This document shows, one piece after another, positions 52,378-60,277 of a DNA stretch of 64,000 nucleotides. Each line of letters begins with the position of its first letter. The first letter of the stretch is position 1. The notes beneath the pieces are model-generated. The model made no database searches, had not been told where the DNA came from, and saw only the letters and a program-made list of their open reading frames with translations. The stretch lies in contig JAEUUO010000020.1 of the NCBI GenBank assembly GCA_016787575.1, forward strand, positions 62,001 through 126,000, given 5' to 3'. Position numbers and translations under genes: made by a program. This DNA comes from Saprospiraceae bacterium. Its GTDB lineage: Bacteria > Bacteroidota > Bacteroidia > Chitinophagales > Saprospiraceae.

Positions 52378-54969
52378 ATGATAAATAATATATTCTTAGC
52401 TATTGTTTTGTTTGGAAGCCAACTTGCATTATTTTCACAAAGCAAAGGTGTATCTCCTCTATCAACCAACAACTCTCAACATTCAACCAATACATATGCT
52501 GTCGTCGTTGGTATTTCTAACTATCAGGATCCCGGCATCCCAGACCTTCGCTTCGCAGATAAAGATGCAGAGGCTTTTGCAAATTATCTTCGATCGGATG
52601 CGGGTGGAAAATTGGATGGCGATCATTTAAAAGTATTAATCAATTCGAATGCGACCATGGCGCAATTTGCCAATGCATTGGACTGGTTGTGGGAAGTTTG
52701 TAAAGAAGGAGATCAGGCGATTATCTATTTTTCAGGTCATGGTGATGTGGAGAAAAAGAGTTTGACACAACCTGGATTTTTACTTTGCTGGGATGCACCG
52801 GCACGCGTGTATATGGCAGGAGGTGCTTTTGCATTACCCATGTTGCAGGAAGTTGTTTCTACACTTTCCACTCAAAACAAGGCAATGGTGATTGTAATTA
52901 CAGATGCTTGTCACTCCGGGAAATTGGCGGGAAGTGAAATTTATGGTGCGCAGCTCACAGGCCAAAACCTTGCCAGACAATATGCCAATGAAATTAAAAT
53001 ACTTTCTTGTCAACCGAATGAATATAGCATCGAAGGTGAACAATGGGGTGGCGGAAGAGGTGCATTTTCTTTTAATCTTATAGATGGATTGTACGGGCTT
53101 GCGGATGGAAACAAAGACTTGACAGTAAACCTGCAAGAATTGAGTCGTTACCTTGAGGATCATGTCACGACGGAAGTGGCACCTTTGGTGCAGGTACCCA
53201 TGATTATTGGAAATCGGGTAACCCGATTGTCCAGTGTTGATACAAAATTTCTTGAAAAGTTAAGCTCAGGAAAAATAAACCGGTCGCAGATTTTTTCACC
53301 CGTGGATAGTCGGGGCATGGAGGATAAGATTGTTGATGCCATCGATACAAGCATTCAAGGACTCTATCAACTTTTCAAAATGGCCTTACAAAATAAGCAT
53401 CTACTTTTACCTTTAAATGCTTGTGCAAACAGTTATTATGAAAAATTGATAGTAGAGCCTAAGCTTCAGCGACTACACGCTTCCATGACGCGAAACTTTG
53501 CGGCAGCATTGCAAGACGATGCCCAACAAACAATGAATCGATGGATAAGTATCGATGATAATCAAGCTGTTCAAATTGGGGCAAAAGTTAAAAATTATAA
53601 TATTCCAATCAGAGTATTTTCGGATCGAGTTAAATCTTACCCTAGTTGCTTAGAAAGGGCTGCTGAATTGTTGGGTAAAGATCATTATTTATATGCAACC
53701 TTGATGGCTCGCAAATATTTTTTTGAAGGGTTTTTATTAGCTAATGGCAACAGAAATCCAAGTAATGAAATCGGAGAAAAGGCGATTGAGAAATTTAAAC
53801 AGTCCCTTCAATGGCAACCTGAACATCCAGCCGTTTTTTGGCAAATGAGTCAGATTTATAGTTATCAGCTGCTTCATCCCGATTCTATGGAACTCTTTGC
53901 AAAAAAGGCAATGGAAGTTTATCCTCGTTGGATTGTTCCATACACTACTCTTGCTTTTAATTTTTCCCAAAAATACAAGTCTTTCGAAAAGGCTAAATTG
54001 TATTTAGATCAAGCCATGAATATAGATTCAAACTCAAGTAAGGTATGGAATGTCATGGGTGTTTATCATATTTGGAAAAAGGAATACAAAAAAGCAGAAG
54101 AGGCTTTTATAAAGTCAATTCAAATTGACTCTATGGTTTCAGATGTATACAATAATCTGGGTTTTGTCTACAATAACATGGGTAAATACGATTTGGGAGA
54201 GAAAAATCTGAAAAAATCAATTCAATTGGATTCAACCAATTCACTACAATATAACACGCTTGGGTTTCTATATAATAACAGCCGAAGGTATCCGGAAGCA
54301 GAGCAAGTATTGTTAAAAGCAATTCAGTTAAATTCCAACTATATTGAGGCGCATGTAAATTTAGGTGTTACTTATTATTTTTCTGGACGGGATAAAGAAG
54401 CTGAAAAGGAATTTCTTGAGGTAATTCAATTAGATTCGACTTCAGTTCAGGCTTTTAGCAATTTAGGCAATATTTATAGAAAGCGGAGCAACTATCCAGA
54501 AGCGGAAAAATATTTACGGAGAGCCATACAAATCGATTCAAACTTTTTTCAAGCAAGTGCAAATTTAGGACTGGTATATCATAAACTCAGACAATGGAAG
54601 GAGGCTTCTCCATTTTTGCAAAAAGCTGTAAATGCTATGCCTAAAAATGAGTTACTTCAGGCTGTTCTGGGTGACGTATATGCACACCTAGACTTTGATT
54701 TAGACAAGGCGCAATCCTGTTTTGAAAAAGCCATTGAATTGGATCCTGAATATCCGGATACGTATAGGTACTATGCAAATTTTTCATTAAGAAAAAATAA
54801 AACGGAAGCCGCATGGACTTACCTTGAAAAAGGACTGGAAAAGGGAGTTGGTGAAGAACAGTTTGCATATGAGGACTTACAGACAGATCCTGACTTTGAA
54901 GAAATGCGAAAAGATCTTAAATGGAAAACCCTAATGAAAAAATACTTTCCTGAAAAAATCAAAGATTAA
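52378..54969 (+). CDS. C5: exported caspase-like protease with TPRs
   Basis: This 863-residue protein has a signal peptide ending LFSQ, then QSKGVSPL and an Asn/Ser/His linker encoded by CAAC-rich sequence. The caspase domain has His121 and Cys178 (TDACHSGKLAGS) and an EF-hand-like loop DGNKDLTVNLQE. Bases 52546-52868 are nearly identical to C8. The middle region reads NFAAALQDDAQQTMN. About seven TPRs follow, many ending IQLDS or IQIDS, and the standard tail is present. It has no CxPC motif. It is tightly packed: 29 bases after C4 and 12 bases before C6. Confidence 0.9.
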   Translation: MINNIFLAIVLFGSQLALFSQSKGVSPLSTNNSQHSTNTYAVVVGISNYQDPGIPDLRFADKDAEAFANYLRSDAGGKLDGDHLKVLINSNATMAQFANALDWLWEVCKEGDQAIIYFSGHGDVEKKSLTQPGFLLCWDAPARVYMAGGAFALPMLQEVVSTLSTQNKAMVIVITDACHSGKLAGSEIYGAQLTGQNLARQYANEIKILSCQPNEYSIEGEQWGGGRGAFSFNLIDGLYGLADGNKDLTVNLQELSRYLEDHVTTEVAPLVQVPMIIGNRVTRLSSVDTKFLEKLSSGKINRSQIFSPVDSRGMEDKIVDAIDTSIQGLYQLFKMALQNKHLLLPLNACANSYYEKLIVEPKLQRLHASMTRNFAAALQDDAQQTMNRWISIDDNQAVQIGAKVKNYNIPIRVFSDRVKSYPSCLERAAELLGKDHYLYATLMARKYFFEGFLLANGNRNPSNEIGEKAIEKFKQSLQWQPEHPAVFWQMSQIYSYQLLHPDSMELFAKKAMEVYPRWIVPYTTLAFNFSQKYKSFEKAKLYLDQAMNIDSNSSKVWNVMGVYHIWKKEYKKAEEAFIKSIQIDSMVSDVYNNLGFVYNNMGKYDLGEKNLKKSIQLDSTNSLQYNTLGFLYNNSRRYPEAEQVLLKAIQLNSNYIEAHVNLGVTYYFSGRDKEAEKEFLEVIQLDSTSVQAFSNLGNIYRKRSNYPEAEKYLRRAIQIDSNFFQASANLGLVYHKLRQWKEASPFLQKAVNAMPKNELLQAVLGDVYAHLDFDLDKAQSCFEKAIELDPEYPDTYRYYANFSLRKNKTEAAWTYLEKGLEKGVGEEQFAYEDLQTDPDFEEMRKDLKWKTLMKKYFPEKIKD
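52546..52868 (+). repeat. Near-identical block shared with C8 (partner 60446-60768)
   Basis: Reading the two segments side by side at a constant offset of 7900 bases gives about 9 differences in 323 bases (about 97% identity). Sequences just before and just after differ much more. The block covers the first half of the caspase domain including the catalytic His but not the Cys. Confidence 0.85.
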
Positions 54970-54981
54970 AAAATCAAACCA

Positions 54982-57609
54982 TTGAAATATATCCCTATCT
55001 TTCTATTATTACCTCTTCTGATGTTTTCTCAAAACAAAGGAGCTTTTCCACTTGGAACTATTGCGAACCAATCCACCTCAGAATCAACCTACGCTGTCGT
55101 TGTCGGTATCTCTGATTATCAGGATCCTGCTATTCCTGACTTGCGCTTTGCCGATAAAGATGCTGTAGCGTTTGCAAATTATCTAAGATCTGATGCTGGC
55201 GGAAAGCTTGATAATGATCACCTGAAAGTATTGATCAATGGACAAGCAACGTCAGCGCAATTTGCTTCTGCTTTGGATTGGATGCTGGAAGTAGTAAAAG
55301 AAAATGACCAGGCTATTTTATATTTTTCAGGACATGGTGATGTTGAAAGGAAAACGATTACCCAGCCAGGATACCTATTGTGTTGGGATGCACCTTCACG
55401 TGTGTATCTGGGAGGAGGTGCGTTAGCATTACCTATGTTACAGGATATCATAAGTACTTTGTCTACGCAAAATAAAGCAAAGGTGATTGTTGTCACGGAT
55501 GCGTGTCGATCCGGAAAATTGGCAGGAAGTATTGTCGGAGGATCTCAAATCACAGGTGCTAATCTTGCAAAGCAATATGCGAATGAAATAAAAATATTAT
55601 CCTGTCAGCCGAATGAATACAGCATCGAGGGAGAACAATGGGGAGGTGGACGCGGTGCATTTTCCTACCACCTGGTGAATGCATTGTATGGAATGGCAGA
55701 CAACAACAATGACCGGGAAGTAAGTTTACAGGAAACGGGAAGATACCTGGAAGATCATGTATCTGCTGAAGTGGCTCCGGTAAGCCAGGTGCCAATGGTA
55801 TTAGGCAATCGTATGGAGCGTCTTGCAAAAGTTGATGTGGATCTGCTTGCATCGCTGCGAAGGGGCAATAATAATCTTGTAGCAAGCCTGTCTTCTATTG
55901 AATCCAGGGGAATAGAAGAAGAGGTGCTGGCTCAATTGGATACCAATCTCCGCATGAAGTATCAATTATTCAGAAAATCAATTGTAGACAAGAAATTATT
56001 GGAACCTGCAAATGCATGTGCGGATATTTATTATGAAGAATTGATTAAAGAACCCGCATTGCAACGCCTGCATACCACAATGACCCGCAATTATGCCGCT
56101 GCATTACAGGACGATGCACAACAAGTTATAAACATTTGGTTATCGGCAGACGTGCAACAATTGAATTGCATAGGTAAAAGCATAAGACTTAAACCCATTC
56201 CCATGCAGCTCCGCAGAGCATCCCAATTATTGGGCGCGAATCATTATATGTTTCGTTCGCTGCAGGCAAGAGAGCAGTATTTTGAAGGAGTGCTTTTACG
56301 AAGGCACGAAAATCCTGAAAAGAATCTGGGCCAAGCTTGTTTAGCGCTCTTTATGAAGGCAGCAGATTTAGAGCCCCAATCGCCACTGCCCTGGCATCAA
56401 ATGTGCCAGGTTTATCTTGTCAATAAGCGACAAGTGGATTCTGCATTTATATGTGCGAGGAAAGCCAGGGAGCTTTCTCCAAACTGGGTATTACCTTTTG
56501 TTGATTTAGCCAATGATTTAATACAAGAAGGCAAGCTAATGGGAGCAAAGCAAGCACTGGAAGAAGCAGAGAAAATTGACCCGGATCATCCATATGTAAT
56601 AAACCGATGGGCTAATTGGTATTATCACCAGAAGGGAAAGGAAAACCTGCAAAAAGCTTTATCCCTTTTTGAGAAATACCAAAATAGGGGTGGCCCGGTA
56701 TATCCCTGTTGGTACAATGATTTTGCAATAATATTATCCCGCTTTGGCAGATATGAGGAGGCAGAGGAAATGTTGAACAAAGCCAGAGTTATGGACTCTA
56801 CAAAAATATCTGTATTAACATCCCTGGGACGTCTTTATATTGATACCAAAAGATTTGAAGAAGGGGAAGCTATATTACATAAAGCCTTATCTATTGATTC
56901 CTTAAAGCTACAAATTTGGACGGAGCTCGGCTATTTATATAAATATACCAAGCGATATGATCAATTTGAACAAGCCTTTAAAAAAGCGATTTCACTGGAT
57001 TCAACTGATTGGTATTTTCCTGATTTTCTGGGTAGTTTTTATTTAGAAACAAAACGCTACAAAGAAGCGGAGCTTTATCTTAAAAAAGCTATTTCATTAG
57101 ACTCTTCAATCGTATTTACCGCAAACAACCTGGGGATGATTTATTTATTGACGGGTCGCTATGCAGAGGCCGAACCCTTGCTCAGAAAAGCAATACAACT
57201 CGATTCAACGGAGGTAAATCCTTATAATAACCTGGGAAGTTTGTTACTCAAATTGCATCGCTATGACGAATCAGAGAAATTCCTGTTATTGGCTATTGGG
57301 AGGGATTCAACACATTTCAAAGCAAGAAAGCACCTAGGGATGGTTTATCTAAAAACCAACCGTCTGGAAGAAGCACGTCAGTCTTTTTTAAAATCGTTGA
57401 GCATTAAGCCCAATCATACTAATGCGTTGTTGGGCATGGCATATTTATTAGATGCTGAACGAAAAGAGCAGGAAGCTTTGCTATATGTTGAGCAAGCAAT
57501 TGCGATTGGAACTACTTTGGAAGAATTAGAGAAGGATGAAGACTTATCATCCTTACGATCAAAACCGGCTTGGAAAACATTGATGAAAAAATATTTTCTG
57601 GATAAGTGA
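54982..57609 (+). CDS. C6: exported caspase-like protease with TPRs
   Basis: This 875-residue protein, the longest complete member, starts with TTG, the only start that keeps the signal peptide (KYIPIFLLLPLLMFSQ), then QNKGAFPL. The caspase domain has His118 and Cys175 (TDACRSGKLAGS) and an EF-hand-like loop DNNNDREVSLQE. NYAAALQDDAQQVIN marks the middle region. About eight TPRs follow, several ending ISLDS or IQLDS. In place of the CxPC motif it has VYPC, so the first Cys is lost. The tail DEDLSSLRSKPAWKTLMKKYF is standard. Its signal peptide resembles that of C9. The stop codon lies inside the hairpin repeat at 57605-57670. Confidence 0.9.
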   Translation: MKYIPIFLLLPLLMFSQNKGAFPLGTIANQSTSESTYAVVVGISDYQDPAIPDLRFADKDAVAFANYLRSDAGGKLDNDHLKVLINGQATSAQFASALDWMLEVVKENDQAILYFSGHGDVERKTITQPGYLLCWDAPSRVYLGGGALALPMLQDIISTLSTQNKAKVIVVTDACRSGKLAGSIVGGSQITGANLAKQYANEIKILSCQPNEYSIEGEQWGGGRGAFSYHLVNALYGMADNNNDREVSLQETGRYLEDHVSAEVAPVSQVPMVLGNRMERLAKVDVDLLASLRRGNNNLVASLSSIESRGIEEEVLAQLDTNLRMKYQLFRKSIVDKKLLEPANACADIYYEELIKEPALQRLHTTMTRNYAAALQDDAQQVINIWLSADVQQLNCIGKSIRLKPIPMQLRRASQLLGANHYMFRSLQAREQYFEGVLLRRHENPEKNLGQACLALFMKAADLEPQSPLPWHQMCQVYLVNKRQVDSAFICARKARELSPNWVLPFVDLANDLIQEGKLMGAKQALEEAEKIDPDHPYVINRWANWYYHQKGKENLQKALSLFEKYQNRGGPVYPCWYNDFAIILSRFGRYEEAEEMLNKARVMDSTKISVLTSLGRLYIDTKRFEEGEAILHKALSIDSLKLQIWTELGYLYKYTKRYDQFEQAFKKAISLDSTDWYFPDFLGSFYLETKRYKEAELYLKKAISLDSSIVFTANNLGMIYLLTGRYAEAEPLLRKAIQLDSTEVNPYNNLGSLLLKLHRYDESEKFLLLAIGRDSTHFKARKHLGMVYLKTNRLEEARQSFLKSLSIKPNHTNALLGMAYLLDAERKEQEALLYVEQAIAIGTTLEELEKDEDLSSLRSKPAWKTLMKKYFLDK

Positions 57610-57670
57610 ACGAGCTGCGAAGCAGCATCGATCGACAGATCGATGAGTGAACGCACCGCGAAAGCGGCAT
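57605..57670. repeat. Three consecutive hairpins within a direct repeat after C6
   Basis: Hairpin 1 is GCTGC-GAA-GCAGC (57614-57626). Hairpin 2 is CATCGATC-GACA-GATCGATG (57626-57645). Hairpin 3 is CCGC-GAAA-GCGG (57656-57667) with a GNRA loop. Hairpins 1 and 3 lie in an imperfect direct repeat beginning AGTGAACG (57605-57628 and 57646-57670). It is strikingly GC-rich for this region and has no T-run. It may be a REP-like element, an mRNA stabiliser or a recombination site. Confidence 0.8.
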
Positions 57671-57732
57671 TGAAAAATAAAATATTAAGAATTAAGAATT
57701 GTTTGTTCAATAATAGCTAATTAAAAGATTAA

Positions 57733-60162
57733 ATGAATCTGATAAAAAATCATACATTATTATTTGCGATTACCCTGATTGCTTCTGCAGTTTTTTCGCA
57801 ACAAAAAGGAGTAACACCAGTAATTCAAAGAAATTCAGATGCTCAAGGCAAAACTTACGCCGTTGTAGTCGGCATCAGTGACTACCAGGATTCCGGCATT
57901 CCCGATCTGCGATTTGCAGATAAGGATGCACATGCGTTTGCTGATTTTTTACGATCACCCGCTGGAGGTGCTTTAGATGAAAATCATTTGAAAGTATTAA
58001 TCAATCAACAAGCAACTGCTGCCCAGTTCGCCATAGCTCTGGACTGGTTGTGGGAAGTCGCTAAAGAAAACGACAGGGTTTTTATTTATTTCTCAGGACA
58101 TGGCGATGTGGAGAAAAGAAGTCTGTCCCAACCTGGATACCTATTATGTTGGGATGCACCAGCTAAAGTGTATATGGCAGGTGGTGCACTTAATGTGCGT
58201 GATTTAAAAGAAGTTGTATCTACTCTTTCGATACAAAATAAGGCAAAGGTAATCTTAATCACAGATGCCTGCAGATCCGGAAAATTATCAGGAAGTGGTG
58301 TAGATGGCGCACAAGCGACCACTTCAAATCTTTCACAACAATTTGCCAATGAAGTAAAAATTTTATCCTGTCAGCCAAACGAATACAGTATCGAAGGCGA
58401 ACAGTGGGGCGGTGGCCGGGGTGCCTTTTCTTATCATCTTATAAATAGTATATATGGACTTGCTGATGCTAATAAAGACTTTGCGGTTAGTTTAAAAGAA
58501 ATAGGAAGGTATTTGGATGACAGGGTAACTACTGAAGTCGCACCGGTAAATCAGAATCCTCAAATTATTGGCAATCCTACTGAAATACTGGCTAGGGTAG
58601 ATGCCAACATGTTAGCAGCAACGCAAGCAGGAAATCAAAGTCAGTTAGCTAGCTTGTCTCCGATAGAAACCCGCGGTATTGAAGACGAAATCCTATCTAA
58701 GGTAGACACTACAATTAAAACACTATATCATCTGTTTAAAAGTGCAATTAAGGATAAAATATTATTAGAACCCAAAAATGCATGTGCAGAGGCTTACTAC
58801 AAACAATTGATTGCCGAACCCAAATTGTTGCCGCTGCATTCTACCTTACGTCGCAATTATGCGGCAGCACTTCAGGATGATGCGCAGCAAGAATTAAACA
58901 CCATGTTAAAAAGTGGCCTGACAAAAGACGTTTTAGCAGATAAAAAATATATTAATTCCTACAACAATTATCCCGAGTACCTGCAAAGAGCATCGGAATT
59001 ACTAGGTGAGTCACATTATATGTATTCCATTCTTCAGGCTCGGAAATATTTTTTTATGGGGATGATGACTTCAAGTAATTATGAAAAACAGCTTCACTAC
59101 TTCAAAGCACTGGAGTTACAGCCAGAAATGCCGCATGCATTCCTAAAATTGATCAGCACCTATCCTGCGAGCCAGATAGATTCGGCAGAATATTATACAA
59201 GTAAAGCTATGGAGGCAGTATCCAATTGGGTATTGCCTTATTGCGAATTGGCTATCGTGTCTTTAGCGAAAGAGAAAAACCCTTCAAAGGCTGAAGAATT
59301 GTTTAACAAAGCAGGTGAAATAGATTCTACCTCTGTGCTCGTATGGTATTACAAAGGGAAGTTTTATACAAATCTAAAGAAATATGATAAGGCCCTCCCT
59401 TGGTTAGAGAAAGCTTTAAAAGGATATAAAGGTGAATTTTGCTTTCCGTGCATGCACCTTGATTTAGGAACTGCGTATTACCGGACCCATCAAATCGATA
59501 AAGCTTTTTTTCATGTTCGCAAAGCTTTGGAATTTGATTCTACCAATTTCAAATATCTGGCAACTTTAGCGAATTTATATCAGTCCATCGGAAATAGTGA
59601 AGAAGCCTTATTGAATTATAAAAAAGCTTTAGAGATAAATCCAAATGAAGCATTGATTTACTACAACATTGGAATTGTGTATAAGGAACATAAGGAATAT
59701 AAAATGGCACTTGAGTATGTACTTAAAGCTGCCCAGATGGATAGTATGGACTATAGATTTATTGGAGTTGTAGGTGAGATATACCTTGATATGAACTTGC
59801 CTGAAGTGGCCTTGCCTTATTTCGAAAAATCATTGGCTTTAAACAGTAAAAGTGATATATCTCATTGGGATATTGGACTCGCTTACCTTGCGCTTGGAAA
59901 GTGGGAGGAGGCAAAACAAGCTTTCGAAAAAGCGCTCTCATTGAATCCTAATAATGCGAAAGTACATTTTGCGCTATCAAGATATTATTGTCTCAAACAA
60001 AACATTGACCCGGCCTTTGAAAATCTTGAACAAGCCATTATTAAGGGGTTTAATGATTACGAGATTATACAGAATGAATCTGATTACTCTTTACTTCGAA
60101 ATCAAAAAGATAGATGGTTTAAACTTCTGAATAAATACTTTCCGGATAAAGTTAAAAAATAA
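57733..60162 (+). CDS. C7: exported caspase-like protease with TPRs
   Basis: This 809-residue protein has a signal peptide ending VFSQ and then QQKGVTPV. The caspase domain has His123 and Cys180 (TDACRSGKLSGS) and an EF-hand-like loop DANKDFAVSLKE. The middle region NYAAALQDDAQQELN and YPEYLQRASELLGESHYMY is conserved. About seven TPRs follow, with a CFPC motif at residues 570-573, then the standard tail. It is the most isolated member: 123 bases from C6 (with the hairpin repeat) and 115 bases from C8 (with the TAACAAC repeat), so it may be a separate transcript. Confidence 0.9.
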   Translation: MNLIKNHTLLFAITLIASAVFSQQKGVTPVIQRNSDAQGKTYAVVVGISDYQDSGIPDLRFADKDAHAFADFLRSPAGGALDENHLKVLINQQATAAQFAIALDWLWEVAKENDRVFIYFSGHGDVEKRSLSQPGYLLCWDAPAKVYMAGGALNVRDLKEVVSTLSIQNKAKVILITDACRSGKLSGSGVDGAQATTSNLSQQFANEVKILSCQPNEYSIEGEQWGGGRGAFSYHLINSIYGLADANKDFAVSLKEIGRYLDDRVTTEVAPVNQNPQIIGNPTEILARVDANMLAATQAGNQSQLASLSPIETRGIEDEILSKVDTTIKTLYHLFKSAIKDKILLEPKNACAEAYYKQLIAEPKLLPLHSTLRRNYAAALQDDAQQELNTMLKSGLTKDVLADKKYINSYNNYPEYLQRASELLGESHYMYSILQARKYFFMGMMTSSNYEKQLHYFKALELQPEMPHAFLKLISTYPASQIDSAEYYTSKAMEAVSNWVLPYCELAIVSLAKEKNPSKAEELFNKAGEIDSTSVLVWYYKGKFYTNLKKYDKALPWLEKALKGYKGEFCFPCMHLDLGTAYYRTHQIDKAFFHVRKALEFDSTNFKYLATLANLYQSIGNSEEALLNYKKALEINPNEALIYYNIGIVYKEHKEYKMALEYVLKAAQMDSMDYRFIGVVGEIYLDMNLPEVALPYFEKSLALNSKSDISHWDIGLAYLALGKWEEAKQAFEKALSLNPNNAKVHFALSRYYCLKQNIDPAFENLEQAIIKGFNDYEIIQNESDYSLLRNQKDRWFKLLNKYFPDKVKK

Positions 60163-60180
60163 AAATAAATTTGATTAAAC

Positions 60181-60250
60181 TAACAACTAACAACTAACAA
60201 CTAACAACTAACAACTAACAACTAACAACTAACAACTAACAACTTACAAC
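60181..60250. repeat. TAACAAC x10 heptanucleotide tandem repeat
   Basis: Nine exact copies of TAACAAC and a tenth with one change (TTACAAC) occupy the gap between C7 and C8, ending 27 bases before the C8 start codon. Seven-base units are prone to slippage, which could change promoter or leader spacing. They are not separated by spacers, so this is not CRISPR. Confidence 0.95.
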
Positions 60251-60277
60251 TTTCATTTTTACTTCAAGGATAAAATA

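Noticed and set aside
57605..57670. Ordinary rho-independent terminator after C6
   Set aside because: The stems are strong but no T-run follows. The stop codon itself is inside the element, and the direct-repeat structure suggests a repeat family instead.
60181..60250. CRISPR array
   Set aside because: The units are 7 bases and contiguous with no unique spacers, and no cas gene is in the window.
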